A stretch of DNA of 64,000 nucleotides from Formivibrio citricus (GTDB taxonomy: Bacteria; Pseudomonadota; Gammaproteobacteria; Burkholderiales; Chitinibacteraceae): contig NZ_FOVE01000003.1 in NCBI RefSeq assembly GCF_900115065.1, forward strand, positions 124,001 to 188,000, in the 5' to 3' direction. The position numbers were made by a program, and so were the translations under genes. The notes under the pieces were generated by a model that ran no database searches, had not been told where the DNA came from, and saw only the letters and a program-made list of their open reading frames with translations. This document shows positions 1-11,297 of the stretch, in pieces; within the stretch, counting starts at the first letter, position 1, and every line of letters begins with the position of its first letter.

Positions 1-831
1 GAGCTTTTCCATGTCAATACGAGCGTCGGTCCCGATGCGCTTGAGCTTTTCGCCGTTCTTGCCGATCAGGATCGCCTTCTGGCTGTCGCGGTCAACCAGC
101 ACTGCGGCGTAAATGCGGCGCAGCTCGCGGCCATCCTTCATCATCTCTTCGTCGAATTTTTCGATTTCCACAGCCATCGCATAAGGAAGCTCGTCACCCA
201 GCATACGGAAAATCTTTTCGCGGATGATTTCCGCAGCCAGGAAGCGCTCGTTGCGGTCGGTGATCTGGTCTTCGTCGAACAGCGGCACGGATTCCGGCAA
301 CAGGGGCTCGACCGCCTGCATCAGCACATCGAGCTTGAGCTTGCGCTGCGCCGAGATTGGCACGATGGCGTGGAAATCGAAACGCTTCGACATCGCATCG
401 ACAAACGGCAACATCGTCGACTTGTCAGCGAGTTCATCCATCTTGTTGACGACCAGGATCACCGGACGATTTTTCGGCAACAATTTGATCACTTCTTCGT
501 CGGCAGGGCCAAAACGCCCCGCCTCGACCACATAGAGCACCACATCGACATCAGCCAGGGTCGTGGTTACGCTGCGATTCATTGCCTGATTCAGCGCATT
601 GCGATGCTTGGTCTGAAAACCCGGCGTATCGACGAAGACGAACTGGGCACTGTCCGTGGTCATCACGCCGGTAATCCGGTGGCGCGTGGTCTGCGCCTTG
701 CGCGAGGTGATGCTGATCTTCTGGCCGATCAGGTGATTCATCAACGTCGATTTGCCGACGTTCGGTCGCCCCACAATCGCCACAAAACCACAACGGAACT
801 CCTCGGCGCCCACTTCTTCCAGTTCGTTCAT
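1..831 (-). CDS. era: GTPase Era, partial (C-terminus off the window edge)
   Basis: Era is a GTPase that binds the 3' end of 16S rRNA and helps 30S maturation. The reading frame starts at ATG 831 and runs off base 1, leaving about 277 residues, nearly the full family length. The G1 loop GRPNVGKS is at residues 21-28, DTPG at about 68-71, NKMD at about 129-132, and a KH-domain [11 protein letters not shown] loop near residue 260. Its ATG overlaps the rnc TGA by two bases, so it is probably translated by coupling as part of the lepB-rnc-era operon. Only the last residues of the KH domain are missing. Confidence 0.96.
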   Translation of the reverse strand, partial: MNELEEVGAEEFRCGFVAIVGRPNVGKSTLMNHLIGQKISITSRKAQTTRHRITGVMTTDSAQFVFVDTPGFQTKHRNALNQAMNRSVTTTLADVDVVLYVVEAGRFGPADEEVIKLLPKNRPVILVVNKMDELADKSTMLPFVDAMSKRFDFHAIVPISAQRKLKLDVLMQAVEPLLPESVPLFDEDQITDRNERFLAAEIIREKIFRMLGDELPYAMAVEIEKFDEEMMKDGRELRRIYAAVLVDRDSQKAILIGKNGEKLKRIGTDARIDMEKL

Positions 832-1535
832 TTCTTTTTTCCTTTGCCCGGATAACGCTCGGCCAGTAGCAAGAGCGCCTCGGCTGCTGCGAGTTGTTCA
901 GCCGCGCGCCGACTGGAGCCCTCTGCGCGGGTAATGATGGCGCCATCAGCTACGGCGCAACTGACTTCAAAAATCTGGTCGGGCGAATCGCCCTCCTGGC
1001 GCAAAACGGTATAGGCCGGCAGGGTGAACTTGCGCGCTTGCAGCCACTCCTGGAGCGCGGTCTTGGCATCCTTGGTTCCTGCCGAAGGGTCGATCGAAGC
1101 CAGTCGCTCGGCAAACAGCTTCTCCACGACTTTTTCCACGGCGACGAAACCGCCATCGAGCCAGATGGTGCCCAGTACGGCCTCCAGCGCATCGGCCAGG
1201 ATCGAAGCACGCTTGTGTCCGCCGCTCTTGAGTTCACCCTCGCCCAGCCACAAATATTCGCCGAGGTTGAGCTGGTTGGCAATCAGCGCCAAGCCTTCCT
1301 GGCAGACCAGCGCCGCCCGCATTCTTGAAAGCTCGCCCTCGGAATGCTGCGGAAAATTCAGGAACAAGGCGCGCGCAATCAGGGCGTTGAGAATACCGTC
1401 GCCAACAAACTCGATGCGCTCGTTGTGGGTAGAGGAAAAACTGCGATGGGTCAGCGCCTGCTTCAGGCGCACCTTGTCTACAAATGAATAACCGAGCGCC
1501 CTTTCCAGGCGCTCGGCGGGAAGGATCACTGCCAA
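828..1535 (-). CDS. rnc: Ribonuclease III
   Basis: RNase III cleaves double-stranded RNA during rRNA and mRNA processing. At 235 aa it is normal for the family. The catalytic signature [12 protein letters not shown] is at residues 39-50. It reads GDG where E. coli has GDS, a mild change that leaves the acidic metal ligands in place. The second metal-binding acid is Glu119 in [11 protein letters not shown] dsRNA-binding domain fills roughly residues 155-225. The protein ends in a lysine-rich tail. It lies directly downstream of the DUF4845 gene and overlaps era, the classic rnc-era pairing. Confidence 0.97.
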   Translation of the reverse strand: MAVILPAERLERALGYSFVDKVRLKQALTHRSFSSTHNERIEFVGDGILNALIARALFLNFPQHSEGELSRMRAALVCQEGLALIANQLNLGEYLWLGEGELKSGGHKRASILADALEAVLGTIWLDGGFVAVEKVVEKLFAERLASIDPSAGTKDAKTALQEWLQARKFTLPAYTVLRQEGDSPDQIFEVSCAVADGAIITRAEGSSRRAAEQLAAAEALLLLAERYPGKGKKK

Positions 1536-1538
1536 TTC

Positions 1539-1907
1539 TTAGTTTCCTACGCTTTTACCGGATGATTCGTCGATGCGAAAATCGAACAACAGGCTGATAT
1601 TGGCCACCAGCGGAACAACCTTTTCATATTCGACGACAATGCGCGTCACGCCGCCAGCCTGAATGACCTTGAGGTCTTGCGGTTTGACATCATCGATATA
1701 GCCGATCTGGGCATTTTTGGAAAACGACTCGCGAATCGCTGCCGGAGTCTGCCCGGCGCTTTCCTTGGCCAACCGCGCAATCGTCGACTTGGCGCTGAAA
1801 TACTGATTGTAGACCGGCACCACCTTGAAAAAGGTCACCGCCGCCGCCGCCACGAAAATGGCCACGATGATGAATCCGAAAAAAGACAGGCCCTGCTGCT
1901 TTTTCAT
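1539..1907 (-). CDS. DUF4845 small membrane protein
   Basis: A 122-aa protein with a short basic N-terminus followed by one hydrophobic segment (about residues 8-27), then a soluble, probably periplasmic domain. The position between lepB and rnc and the sequence match the DUF4845 family, which is found at this place in many beta- and gammaproteobacteria. No biochemical role is known. The start is supported by an AAGGAG ribosome site six bases upstream. Its location next to the signal peptidases suggests an envelope role, but that is inference. Confidence 0.85.
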   Translation of the reverse strand: MKKQQGLSFFGFIIVAIFVAAAAVTFFKVVPVYNQYFSAKSTIARLAKESAGQTPAAIRESFSKNAQIGYIDDVKPQDLKVIQAGGVTRIVVEYEKVVPLVANISLLFDFRIDESSGKSVGN

Positions 1908-1918
1908 GAGAAGCTCCT

Positions 1919-2626
1919 TTAGCGAATCGTGGTTCCGATGCGGCCAGGCTGCTTGATATTCAGCCAGACGAAAAACGCTTTGCCAACCACGTATTTGTCC
2001 GGGACAAATCCCCAGTAGCGCCCGTCGGCACTGTGGTCACGGTTGTCACCCAGCATGAAGTAGTGCCCTTCCGGTACTTTGCAGGTGAACCCGTCTTCAT
2101 CATAGCGGCAATTCTCGCGATAAGGAAAATCCGCGACCTTGGAAAGGTCGAAAGCAGGCTGCCTCGGCACTTCCAGCGTCTGGTAAGTATGCGAGCCCAG
2201 CGTTTCGGTAAACTGGCGGTTGATAACCGGCTGGACACTCTGTTCGAAATACATGTGCTCACCGGCCGCGTCGGTTTTGACCCGCTGGCCATTCACGGTC
2301 AGGCGCTTGTTGCGGTAGGTCACGGTATCCCCCGACACGCCGATCACGCGCTTGATATAGTTGATCGACGGGTTTTCCGGATAGTTGAACACCATCACAT
2401 CGCCATGCTGCGGCTTACCCACCGGAATCAGTACATTGTTGACGATCGGGATGCGGATACCGTAACTGAACTTGTTCACCAGAATGTAATCACCGACCAC
2501 CAGACCAGGGCGCATCGAGGGCGACGGAAGCTTGTAAAAACCCAAAGCGGCCTGCAACACAACAACCACAAACAGCAAAGCCGATATAGTTACAGTGCCT
2601 CCACGAACAGGCCACAATTTTAACAT
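1919..2626 (-). CDS. lepB: Signal peptidase I, second (short) copy
   Basis: Leader peptidase that removes Sec and Tat signal peptides at the outer face of the inner membrane. At 235 aa it keeps a single N-terminal membrane segment (about residues 12-30), the nucleophile Ser37 in SPSMRPG and the general-base Lys92 in YIKRVIG, plus the C-terminal GDNRDHSADGRYWG box. It starts one base after the stop of the longer lepB and is almost identical to it over long blocks. It lacks the first membrane helix, the cytoplasmic loop and the insertion near residue 210 of the long copy. All catalytic residues are present, so it may be active. Confidence 0.93.
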   Translation of the reverse strand: MLKLWPVRGGTVTISALLFVVVVLQAALGFYKLPSPSMRPGLVVGDYILVNKFSYGIRIPIVNNVLIPVGKPQHGDVMVFNYPENPSINYIKRVIGVSGDTVTYRNKRLTVNGQRVKTDAAGEHMYFEQSVQPVINRQFTETLGSHTYQTLEVPRQPAFDLSKVADFPYRENCRYDEDGFTCKVPEGHYFMLGDNRDHSADGRYWGFVPDKYVVGKAFFVWLNIKQPGRIGTTIR

Positions 2627-2627
2627 A

Positions 2628-3671
2628 CTAACGTATCACTGTTCCTATGCGTCCCGGCTGCCCAATATTCATCCAGACAAAAAACGCCTTCCCTACCACA
2701 TACTTATCCGGAACAAAACCCCAATAACGCCCGTCGGAACTATGATCCCGGTTATCACCCATCATGAAGTAATGCCCTTCCGGTACTTTGCAGGTAAAGC
2801 CGTCTTCATCATATCGGCAATTTTCGCGATAAGGAAAATCCTTAACCAACGAGAGATTTACTGGCAAATATTTTGGTGACTCAAGTGTCTGGTAGTTCCG
2901 GCCACCAAGAAACTCCGAGTTCAGTTTGTTTGCAACTTGCTCTTGATAACTACAGAGCAGGCCAAAAAAACTACACGATTTTTGAGTAGGGAATTTATCG
3001 CCATATGGAGGTTGTTCTACTGCTTTAACATTTTCCCAATAATTATGTCCGCCGGCCGCTTCCGTCTTGACCGCCTGACCATTCACCGTCAGCCGCTTGT
3101 TGCGGTAAGTCACGGTATCGCCCGGCAAACCGATCACGCGCTTGATGTAATTGATCGACGGGTTTTCCGGATAGTTGAACACCATCACATCGCCATGCTG
3201 CGGCTTGCCGACCGGAATCAGCACGTTGTTGATGACCGGAGTACGGATGCCGTAACTGAACTTGTTCACCAGAATGAAGTCGCCCACCACCAGACCGGGG
3301 CGCATCGACGATGACGGGATCTGGAACGGCTCGACCAGGAATGAGCGCAGTACGAACACGATCAGGATGATCGGGAAGAAACCGCGCCCGTACTCCACCC
3401 AATCCGGAGCAGGCGCTTCATCCCGCTTCCTTGCCAGCACAAAACGCTCCCAGCCACAGATTGCGCCGGAGACCAGCACGAAGACCAGCATCGCTGCGGC
3501 AATCGAGAAAAACTGTACCAGCAGGGTGAACGCACCGATCACCACCGCCAGATAGCCGTACTGCACCAGTTGCGGGGGTTCGTTGTTCTTGCGTTCCTGC
3601 TTCGATCCCATCTTGACCAGCACAGGCCCCAGAATCAATGCCGCAACACCCAGCAAAAACCAGTTGTTCAT
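2628..3671 (-). CDS. lepB: Signal peptidase I, full-length copy
   Basis: Full-size leader peptidase of 347 aa. Hydrophobic segments lie at about residues 3-20, 40-72 and 98-112. The catalytic Ser122 is in SSSMRPG and Lys177 in YIKRVIG. The GDNRDHSSDGRYWG box lies near the C-terminus. An AAGGA ribosome site sits six bases before the ATG. It follows lepA by nine bases, the standard lepA-lepB operon. A stretch of about 45 residues after residue 210, AT-richer than its surroundings and with a Cys pair, is absent from the tandem short copy. Confidence 0.95.
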   Translation of the reverse strand: MNNWFLLGVAALILGPVLVKMGSKQERKNNEPPQLVQYGYLAVVIGAFTLLVQFFSIAAAMLVFVLVSGAICGWERFVLARKRDEAPAPDWVEYGRGFFPIILIVFVLRSFLVEPFQIPSSSMRPGLVVGDFILVNKFSYGIRTPVINNVLIPVGKPQHGDVMVFNYPENPSINYIKRVIGLPGDTVTYRNKRLTVNGQAVKTEAAGGHNYWENVKAVEQPPYGDKFPTQKSCSFFGLLCSYQEQVANKLNSEFLGGRNYQTLESPKYLPVNLSLVKDFPYRENCRYDEDGFTCKVPEGHYFMMGDNRDHSSDGRYWGFVPDKYVVGKAFFVWMNIGQPGRIGTVIR

Positions 3672-3680
3672 GCGTATTCC

Positions 3681-5474
<1,794 letters not shown>

Positions 5475-5495
5475 TGTTACCGTCTTGAAACAACA

Positions 5496-5523
5496 TTAAA
5501 AAGGGGCACGCCATGCGTGCCCC
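5496..5523 (-). terminator. Rho-independent terminator of the rpoE-mucD operon
   Basis: On the minus strand a perfect nine-base stem (GGGGCACGC / GCGTGCCCC) with a three-base loop is followed by TTTTT. It lies 77 bases after the mucD stop and ends about 24 bases before the lepA ATG. Confidence 0.85.
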
Positions 5524-5599
5524 GTAGAGCGATTGGCCTGAATTCTAACGGAAATCAGCCGGATAAGCATCCGGCAGCGGGCCTAACTCCAATTGCCCC

Positions 5600-7003
5600 T
5601 CATTGTGCAGGCGCCGTGAGAATCAGGAAAAGGGGCTGACCACTACGAATCACCCTCAGTGGTATGCTTTCTCCTGTTTTGAGAGAAGCCAGGGCTTGTC
5701 GGAACTGGGAAAAGCTTGTCACTTCCCTGCTATGAATTCCTGCAATCACGTCTCCGTGCTGCAAACCGGCCTGCGCCGAAGCTCCCGTAGCCTCCTGCAC
5801 CAGCAATCCGAAGCTAACCCCCAATTCCTTCTTCTGATGCTCGTTCAACTCGCTTACAACAAGCCCGAAACGACCGTTTTCTTCTTGTTGTTTATCCTTG
5901 AGTGCACGCCTGGCACTCTTTTTGTCCATTTTTTCCAGCTCACCAAGCGTCAGCGACAGTGTGATGGTTTCTTTATCTCGCCAGATTTCGACCTTGGCTC
6001 TGCTTCCTGGTTTGGCGGCCGCAACCATACGCGGCAAATCGGCAGAAACCGTCACAGTCTGGTCGTTAAACTTGAGAATGATATCGCCAGCCTTGATCCC
6101 GCCTTTGTCCGCCGGGCCACTCTTTTCCACCGAAGATACCAGTGCGCCGAAAGCTTTGACCAAACCAAACCCCTTGGCCAACGCCTCGCTTACATCCTGA
6201 ATCGTAACGCCCATGCGCGCCCTTTGCACTCGCCCGGTTGACTTGAGCTCCTGCGCCACCTGGAGAGCCACATCGATCGGAATAGCGAAGGAAAGGCCCA
6301 TATAGCCGCCAGATCGGCTATATATCTGGGAATTGACGCCCACGACTTCACCGTTCATGTTAAAGAGCGGCCCCCCCGAGTTCCCTGGATTGATCGCCGC
6401 ATCGGTCTGAATGAACGGTACATAATTTTCATCCGGCAAATTGCGCCCTTTGGCTGAAACGATTCCGGCTGTCACCGAATGCTCCAGGCCGAACGGCGCT
6501 CCGATAGCCACAACCCACTCACCCACTTTGAGTTTGCCGACATCCCCCACATTGACCTTGGGCAGTCCCTTTGCATCAATTTTAAGCAGGGCAACATCGG
6601 TGCGCGGGTCGGAACCCACCACTTGGGCCTTGAAAGTACGCTTGTCGGCCAGCTTGACGGTGATTTCGGTGGCATTGGCCACCACATGGGCATTGGTCAG
6701 AACGAAACCGTCGCGTTCCACAATAAAACCCGACCCCAGGGAGTGGGTTTGGTGCTCCCGAGGTTGCCCACGCTTTGCTCCCGGCGGGAAAGCAAAACCG
6801 AAACGGCGGAAAAGCTCCGTTATTTCATCGTCGAACTCCGCGACGGAGCCCGTTTCACGAACAATCGAGGTCGTGGAAATGTTCACTACTGCCTTGCCTT
6901 CTCTCTCCACCAGACGGGTAAAATCCGGCAAAGTCTGCGGCGCTGCATGCGCCACCGATACCAAGCCAAATATCATCAATTTGGTCAAGAGCCACTTCTT
7001 CAT
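5600..7003 (-). CDS. mucD: Periplasmic serine protease, DegP/MucD family
   Basis: HtrA-type protease and chaperone that degrades misfolded periplasmic proteins. A signal peptide ends at VAHA (residues 17-20). The catalytic triad is His106 (TNAHVV), Asp136 (DPRTDVALL) and Ser209 (GNSGGPLF), followed by two PDZ domains (about 255-350 and 370-460). I chose ATG 7003, nine bases after GAGG, because it gives a clean MKKWLL signal peptide. GTG 7018 and ATGs at 7012 and 7009 are alternatives. It is the last gene of the sigma-E operon, where its substrate load reflects envelope stress. Confidence 0.95.
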   Translation of the reverse strand: MKKWLLTKLMIFGLVSVAHAAPQTLPDFTRLVEREGKAVVNISTTSIVRETGSVAEFDDEITELFRRFGFAFPPGAKRGQPREHQTHSLGSGFIVERDGFVLTNAHVVANATEITVKLADKRTFKAQVVGSDPRTDVALLKIDAKGLPKVNVGDVGKLKVGEWVVAIGAPFGLEHSVTAGIVSAKGRNLPDENYVPFIQTDAAINPGNSGGPLFNMNGEVVGVNSQIYSRSGGYMGLSFAIPIDVALQVAQELKSTGRVQRARMGVTIQDVSEALAKGFGLVKAFGALVSSVEKSGPADKGGIKAGDIILKFNDQTVTVSADLPRMVAAAKPGSRAKVEIWRDKETITLSLTLGELEKMDKKSARRALKDKQQEENGRFGLVVSELNEHQKKELGVSFGLLVQEATGASAQAGLQHGDVIAGIHSREVTSFSQFRQALASLKTGESIPLRVIRSGQPLFLILTAPAQ

Positions 7004-7014
7004 GGTCATCATCC

Positions 7015-7479
7015 TCACTGAGACTGGTTTTTACAGGTAGAACTTGTTGGCTGCCCCGGCCCCCGCTTTTCCACGATCACCGGTTCAACCATTTTCGAGC
7101 GCCGAATCCAGAGCACCATGAACGCCGCCAATGCCCCCACTACCGCTCCGAGCAGAGCAATCCGGTTGGCCATTCTGGTCGGTGCGAACAAATGCCCCAA
7201 CGTCGCCCCGGCCATCAGCAAGGCCAAGGGCAATCCGTAGCCCCACAACGCGCTTTTCAGCAGCATGCCGTCATCGACGGAAACCAGCACAAGGTCGCCC
7301 GGTTGCGCATCGATAGGATTGCGCACCCGGAACTCCTGCGCCCCGCCGAAGAGTCGCGTTAGCGCCACCGTTTTACAACCGGATTCGGGATCGCAATTTC
7401 CGCATGAGCCGTGGGGCTTGACCCGCACCCAGGCATACTCGTCTTCAACACTGATGACTTCCACTTCACTTTCAATCAT
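7015..7479 (-). CDS. rseC: RseC/MucC family regulator
   Basis: Integral membrane protein of the sigma-E cluster, 154 aa. Four cysteines are visible, three of them clustered at residues 26, 29 and 35 (CGNC then C), which in RseC relatives may bind an iron-sulfur centre. Two hydrophobic segments follow (about 78-96 and 102-120), then a proline-rich tail. RseC is linked to sigma-E modulation and to reduction of SoxR in E. coli; its exact role here is inferred only from family and position. It sits 14 bases after rseB. Confidence 0.9.
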   Translation of the reverse strand: MIESEVEVISVEDEYAWVRVKPHGSCGNCDPESGCKTVALTRLFGGAQEFRVRNPIDAQPGDLVLVSVDDGMLLKSALWGYGLPLALLMAGATLGHLFAPTRMANRIALLGAVVGALAAFMVLWIRRSKMVEPVIVEKRGPGQPTSSTCKNQSQ

Positions 7480-7493
7480 TTCAAAAATCCAGG

Positions 7494-8444
7494 TTATTGT
7501 TTGAAGGTTCTGACGAACAATTCCAGCGTTTCATGCGGCACCTCGCCTACGGCCGTGACGTGCACGCTCCCCCACTGGCGGGAATGAACATTGAGCGCAC
7601 CCTGCCGACCCGAACCGTCAGGCAGGTTGGGGCGGCCTTCCTCGGCAAAAACCGATACGGACACCACACCGTCGGAATACACCTGATGCAAAACCGGGCG
7701 GGTGCGTTTCACCATGGGGCGCAACACCTGTCTGACCAGCTTGAAACCATGTGGCACCGCCTTGCTGTCCTGACGCCCCCAAGCTGGCAACGAATCAATG
7801 CCCCCCAGGCGGCTTGCATTGAGAGGCTTCACAGGATTGACCGGTTTCAGTTGTCCGCGGTCGATCTGCCCACCCAGTTGCAGCTGGGAAAAGGCAAACA
7901 GGTCATAGAGTTCACGCCGGTAGCCGGTCGTCGAGGCCTTGAGCAGAAGCCCCGACCCGGTATGCATCCACAATCGATGAGGGAAGCGCAGGGTATCGCG
8001 CGGAAGCAGGTCATAAACCTCGACCTCGTGCCCGGCTACGCGCTCGCGTCCGGCCTGATGAAGGGTATAGTTTTCCAGCACAAAGGTCGGATCATCCGGC
8101 AACAAGGCAGGAAAAAGACGCCCGTCCGGCTGCGTTTCGAACGCGCCACCACCCTGAACGAACAGGCTCACCTTGTCGCCCTGGCGCACCATTTCACGCA
8201 CCGGACCATCCAGGGAATCGCGCCGTTCGTTGACCAGCCCATTTTCGACGACATGGCAAACACGGATCGTTTCCAGCGAGTCGCCGTACTGCTGGACATA
8301 CACGCCATGAAAAGACACCTGTTTCGGGGCCTGCGCCATGCGCTGCAGCAGCCTGACGGCTTGCTGGTCAGGCAGGCGCCCCGCAGCCATGGCCGTACCG
8401 GCCAGCCATACCAGCATCAAAGCAAAAAAACCGCGAGATCTCAT
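7494..8444 (-). CDS. rseB: Sigma-E regulatory protein MucB/RseB
   Basis: Periplasmic lipid or lipoprotein-binding sensor that shields the anti-sigma factor RseA from DegS cleavage. It has 316 aa. An N-terminal signal peptide (about residues 1-20, ending AMA) is followed by the MucB N-terminal lipoprotein-carrier-like domain and a C-terminal MucB/RseB domain. Its ATG overlaps the rseA stop by four bases, so translation is coupled. The order rpoE-rseA-rseB-rseC-mucD matches the gamma- and betaproteobacterial sigma-E operon. Confidence 0.94.
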   Translation of the reverse strand: MRSRGFFALMLVWLAGTAMAAGRLPDQQAVRLLQRMAQAPKQVSFHGVYVQQYGDSLETIRVCHVVENGLVNERRDSLDGPVREMVRQGDKVSLFVQGGGAFETQPDGRLFPALLPDDPTFVLENYTLHQAGRERVAGHEVEVYDLLPRDTLRFPHRLWMHTGSGLLLKASTTGYRRELYDLFAFSQLQLGGQIDRGQLKPVNPVKPLNASRLGGIDSLPAWGRQDSKAVPHGFKLVRQVLRPMVKRTRPVLHQVYSDGVVSVSVFAEEGRPNLPDGSGRQGALNVHSRQWGSVHVTAVGEVPHETLELFVRTFKQ

Positions 8445-8917
8445 CGCTGCCCTGCCACCTGGAATTGCGCCTTCTGCACGCCGCGCTCGACGAAGGGGTT
8501 GCCTTCGCTTTGCCGGTGTGCGGCCAGATAGTCATGCAAGACGGCCTCGGTTTCTGCGGCCATCTGGTTGGCCGTGACTGGCTCGATCGACCCGCCGTAA
8601 TACTGCCACACGGCAATACCGACAAATGCGACGGAAGCCGCCACCGTCACGGGCACGGCCAAACGGCGCAGTACTCGGATACGCCGGGGCGCAATGACAA
8701 CCGGCTCGGCTTCGAGACGTCGGGAAAAACGCTCGACAAAACCAGCCTGCGCCACGCCCTCGCCCTTCAATATGTCCCTGCCAGCCTGCCACGACGCCCA
8801 CTCCTGCAACAGCGTCCTGTCCTGCCGCAACGAAACCAGTACTTCCTCGACCTCGCGAGGATCAAGTTCGCCATCCATCAACGCAGAGAGTTTTTCTTTC
8901 ATGTCTTTTCCGTTCAC
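8441..8917 (-). CDS. rseA: Anti-sigma-E factor RseA/MucA
   Basis: Single-pass inner-membrane protein that holds sigma-E inactive. Its 158 aa comprise an N-terminal cytoplasmic RseA domain (KEKLSALMDGELD at about 6-18), an acidic helix bundle, one membrane segment (about residues 87-108) and a short periplasmic domain that would contact RseB. It overlaps rpoE and rseB by four bases on either side, which keeps sigma and anti-sigma synthesis in ratio. Confidence 0.94.
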   Translation of the reverse strand: MNGKDMKEKLSALMDGELDPREVEEVLVSLRQDRTLLQEWASWQAGRDILKGEGVAQAGFVERFSRRLEAEPVVIAPRRIRVLRRLAVPVTVAASVAFVGIAVWQYYGGSIEPVTANQMAAETEAVLHDYLAAHRQSEGNPFVERGVQKAQFQVAGQR

Positions 8918-9522
8918 CAGCGTTTGTCTGTGCCCACATGGTCCAGAAGCGGCCTCAATCTTGCGGCAATCGCTTCACGAGCCCGAAAAATCCGCGAACG
9001 CACCGTTCCGATCGGACAATTCATGATCGCGGCAATATCCTCATAACTCAGCCCCTCCAGCTCCCGCAGGGTAATGGCCACCCGCAACTCATCCGGCAGG
9101 GATTCGACCACTTCGTTAACCGTAGTGACAATCTGGCGGTTGGAGAGTTCCGTTTCGGGTGTATGGTAGTCGGGCATCTGCTCCGAAATATCCACCGATT
9201 CTTCATCCCCTTGCTGCTCTGCGGCTAGCTGCGGGCGCCGTCCACGGGTTGCCAGATAATTCTTGGCCGTATTGATGGCGATGCGGTACAGCCATGTATA
9301 AAAGGCACTTTCTCCACGGAAAGCGGGCAGCGCCCGATAGGCACGGATAAAGGTCTCCTGCGCCACATCGTCAATCTCGGAAGCATCGCGCACCAGCCGG
9401 GACAGCAGCCTTTCAACCCGCCGCTGATACTTGACGACCAGAAGCTCGAACGCGCGCTTGTCTCCGGACTGCGCCCGCAGGACAAGTTCCTGATCGATAT
9501 CGCGTTGCGTACGCGTTTCCAA
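8914..9522 (-). CDS. rpoE: RNA polymerase sigma-E factor
   Basis: Extracytoplasmic-function sigma factor for envelope stress. Region 2 includes DDVAQETFIRAYRALP and TWLYRIAINTAKNYL; region 4 includes LPDELRVAITLRELEGLSYE and the GTVRSRIFRAREA helix. I place the start at TTG 9522, seven bases after GGAG. This gives 202 aa beginning just before the conserved RDIDQELV helix, the normal size. The frame stays open upstream to 9720, but that segment looks like non-coding leader. A TACAAT hexamer at about 9595-9600 on this strand could be a -10 element. No convincing sigma-E autoregulatory promoter was seen. Confidence 0.95.
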   Translation of the reverse strand: METRTQRDIDQELVLRAQSGDKRAFELLVVKYQRRVERLLSRLVRDASEIDDVAQETFIRAYRALPAFRGESAFYTWLYRIAINTAKNYLATRGRRPQLAAEQQGDEESVDISEQMPDYHTPETELSNRQIVTTVNEVVESLPDELRVAITLRELEGLSYEDIAAIMNCPIGTVRSRIFRAREAIAARLRPLLDHVGTDKRW

Positions 9523-9710
9523 ACAGCGTCTCCAATAAAAAATTACCCGGTTAAAAATTTGGGCTGGGGTGGTTTTTGCAAGCAGGGCGAATTGTAACAG
9601 GGAGGCACCCCATTCAAGAGAAACCAGAACAATTGCAGCAAAGGCATGGTCGACTGATGAAATAGGCTCTAAACTGCGGCGATTGTCAGCCAAATCCCAG
9701 CGATATATCC

Positions 9711-11297
9711 ATGCAGGCATTCGACGTTCTCATCATCGGCAGCGGCCTTGGCGGAATGACCATGGCCCTGCATCTCGCAGAAACCCGGCGAGTGGCTCTC
9801 GTCACCAAGCGCGCACTGGTCGAGGGCAGCAGCCCCTTGGCCCAAGGCGGCATCGCAGCGGCACTGAGCGAATCGGACGCTATCGAATCGCACATCCGGG
9901 ATACCGCGATTGCCGGCGCCGGTCTGTGCGACATGGAGGCCACCCGTTTCATCGTCGAGCATTCGCGCGCCGCGATCGACTGGCTGATCGACATGGGTGT
10001 CCCGTTCACGCGCACCACCGACAATGAGGCCAGCTACCACGGCTTCCACCTGACCCGCGAAGGGGGGCACAGCCAGCGCCGCATCATCCACGCTGCCGAT
10101 GCCACGGGCAGCGCCGTGATCGAAACGCTGGCCGCCAAGATCGCAGCGCACCCCAACATCACCGTACTGGAAGACCACGTCGCGCTGGATCTCATCACCG
10201 ACCACAAGCTCGGCCGCGAGGGCTCGAACTGCTGGGGTGCCTACGTTTACGACAAGCAGGCCGACCGCGTGCACACGATCCTGGCTCCGTTCACCGTACT
10301 GGCCACGGGCGGCGCGGGCAAGGTCTACCTCTACACAACCAACCCGGACGTTTCCACCGGCGACGGCATCGCCATGGGCTGGCGTGCCGGTTGCCGGGTT
10401 AGCAACATGGAGTTCATCCAGTTCCATCCAACCTGCCTTTACCACCCGCACGCCAAATCCTTCCTGATCTCGGAAGCGGTGCGCGGCGAAGGCGGCATCC
10501 TGAAACTGCCCGACGGCACGCGCTTCATGCCGGAACACGACGAACGCGCCGAGCTCGCGCCGCGCGACATCGTGGCCCGCGCCATCGACTTCGAGATGAA
10601 GAAAGGCGGTTTCGACTGCGTCTACCTGGACATCTCGCACAAGTCTCCGGATTTCGTGAAAGAACATTTCCCCAACATTTATCAGCGCTGCCTGGAACTG
10701 GGCATCGACATCACCCGCGAACCGATTCCGGTCGTCCCGGCCGCCCACTACACCTGCGGCGGGCTCGTCACCGATCAGGCCGGACAAACCGATGTCGGCA
10801 ACCTCTACGCGGTGGGCGAAGTCGCCTGCACCGGCCTGCACGGCGCCAACCGCATGGCGTCCAACTCCTTGCTGGAATGCCTGGTTCTCGGAAAATCCGC
10901 AGCGGAGCACATTCTTGCCGACACCGTACAAACCTTGCCGCAGGTACCGGAATGGGACGAAAGCCAGGTCACCGACCCGGACGAGGAAGTGGTGATCTCG
11001 CACAACTGGGACGAACTGCGCCGCTTCATGTGGGATTACGTCGGCATCGTGCGCACCAACAAGCGCCTGGAGCGTGCACTGCATCGCATCCACCTGCTGC
11101 AGGCCGAAGTGCATGAGTATTACAGCAACTTCCGCGTTTCCAACGATTTGATCGAGTTGCGCAACCTGGTTCTGACCGCGGAACTGATCGTGCACTCGGC
11201 CATGCTGCGCCACGAAAGCCGCGGCCTGCATTTCAGCCGCGACTATCCCGGACTTGCCGCCACGCCGGTCAACACGATCCTGACACCTTCTGCATGA
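9711..11297 (+). CDS. nadB: L-aspartate oxidase
   Basis: FAD enzyme that oxidises L-aspartate to iminoaspartate, the first step of de novo NAD synthesis. Its 528 aa is typical. The dinucleotide loop GSGLGGM is at residues 10-16. The [13 protein letters not shown] flavin segment, the substrate-loop [13 protein letters not shown] and the [10 protein letters not shown] active-site region are all present. It is divergent from rpoE and overlaps the next gene by four bases. The quinolinate synthase partner nadA is not in the window. Confidence 0.97.
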   Translation: MQAFDVLIIGSGLGGMTMALHLAETRRVALVTKRALVEGSSPLAQGGIAAALSESDAIESHIRDTAIAGAGLCDMEATRFIVEHSRAAIDWLIDMGVPFTRTTDNEASYHGFHLTREGGHSQRRIIHAADATGSAVIETLAAKIAAHPNITVLEDHVALDLITDHKLGREGSNCWGAYVYDKQADRVHTILAPFTVLATGGAGKVYLYTTNPDVSTGDGIAMGWRAGCRVSNMEFIQFHPTCLYHPHAKSFLISEAVRGEGGILKLPDGTRFMPEHDERAELAPRDIVARAIDFEMKKGGFDCVYLDISHKSPDFVKEHFPNIYQRCLELGIDITREPIPVVPAAHYTCGGLVTDQAGQTDVGNLYAVGEVACTGLHGANRMASNSLLECLVLGKSAAEHILADTVQTLPQVPEWDESQVTDPDEEVVISHNWDELRRFMWDYVGIVRTNKRLERALHRIHLLQAEVHEYYSNFRVSNDLIELRNLVLTAELIVHSAMLRHESRGLHFSRDYPGLAATPVNTILTPSA

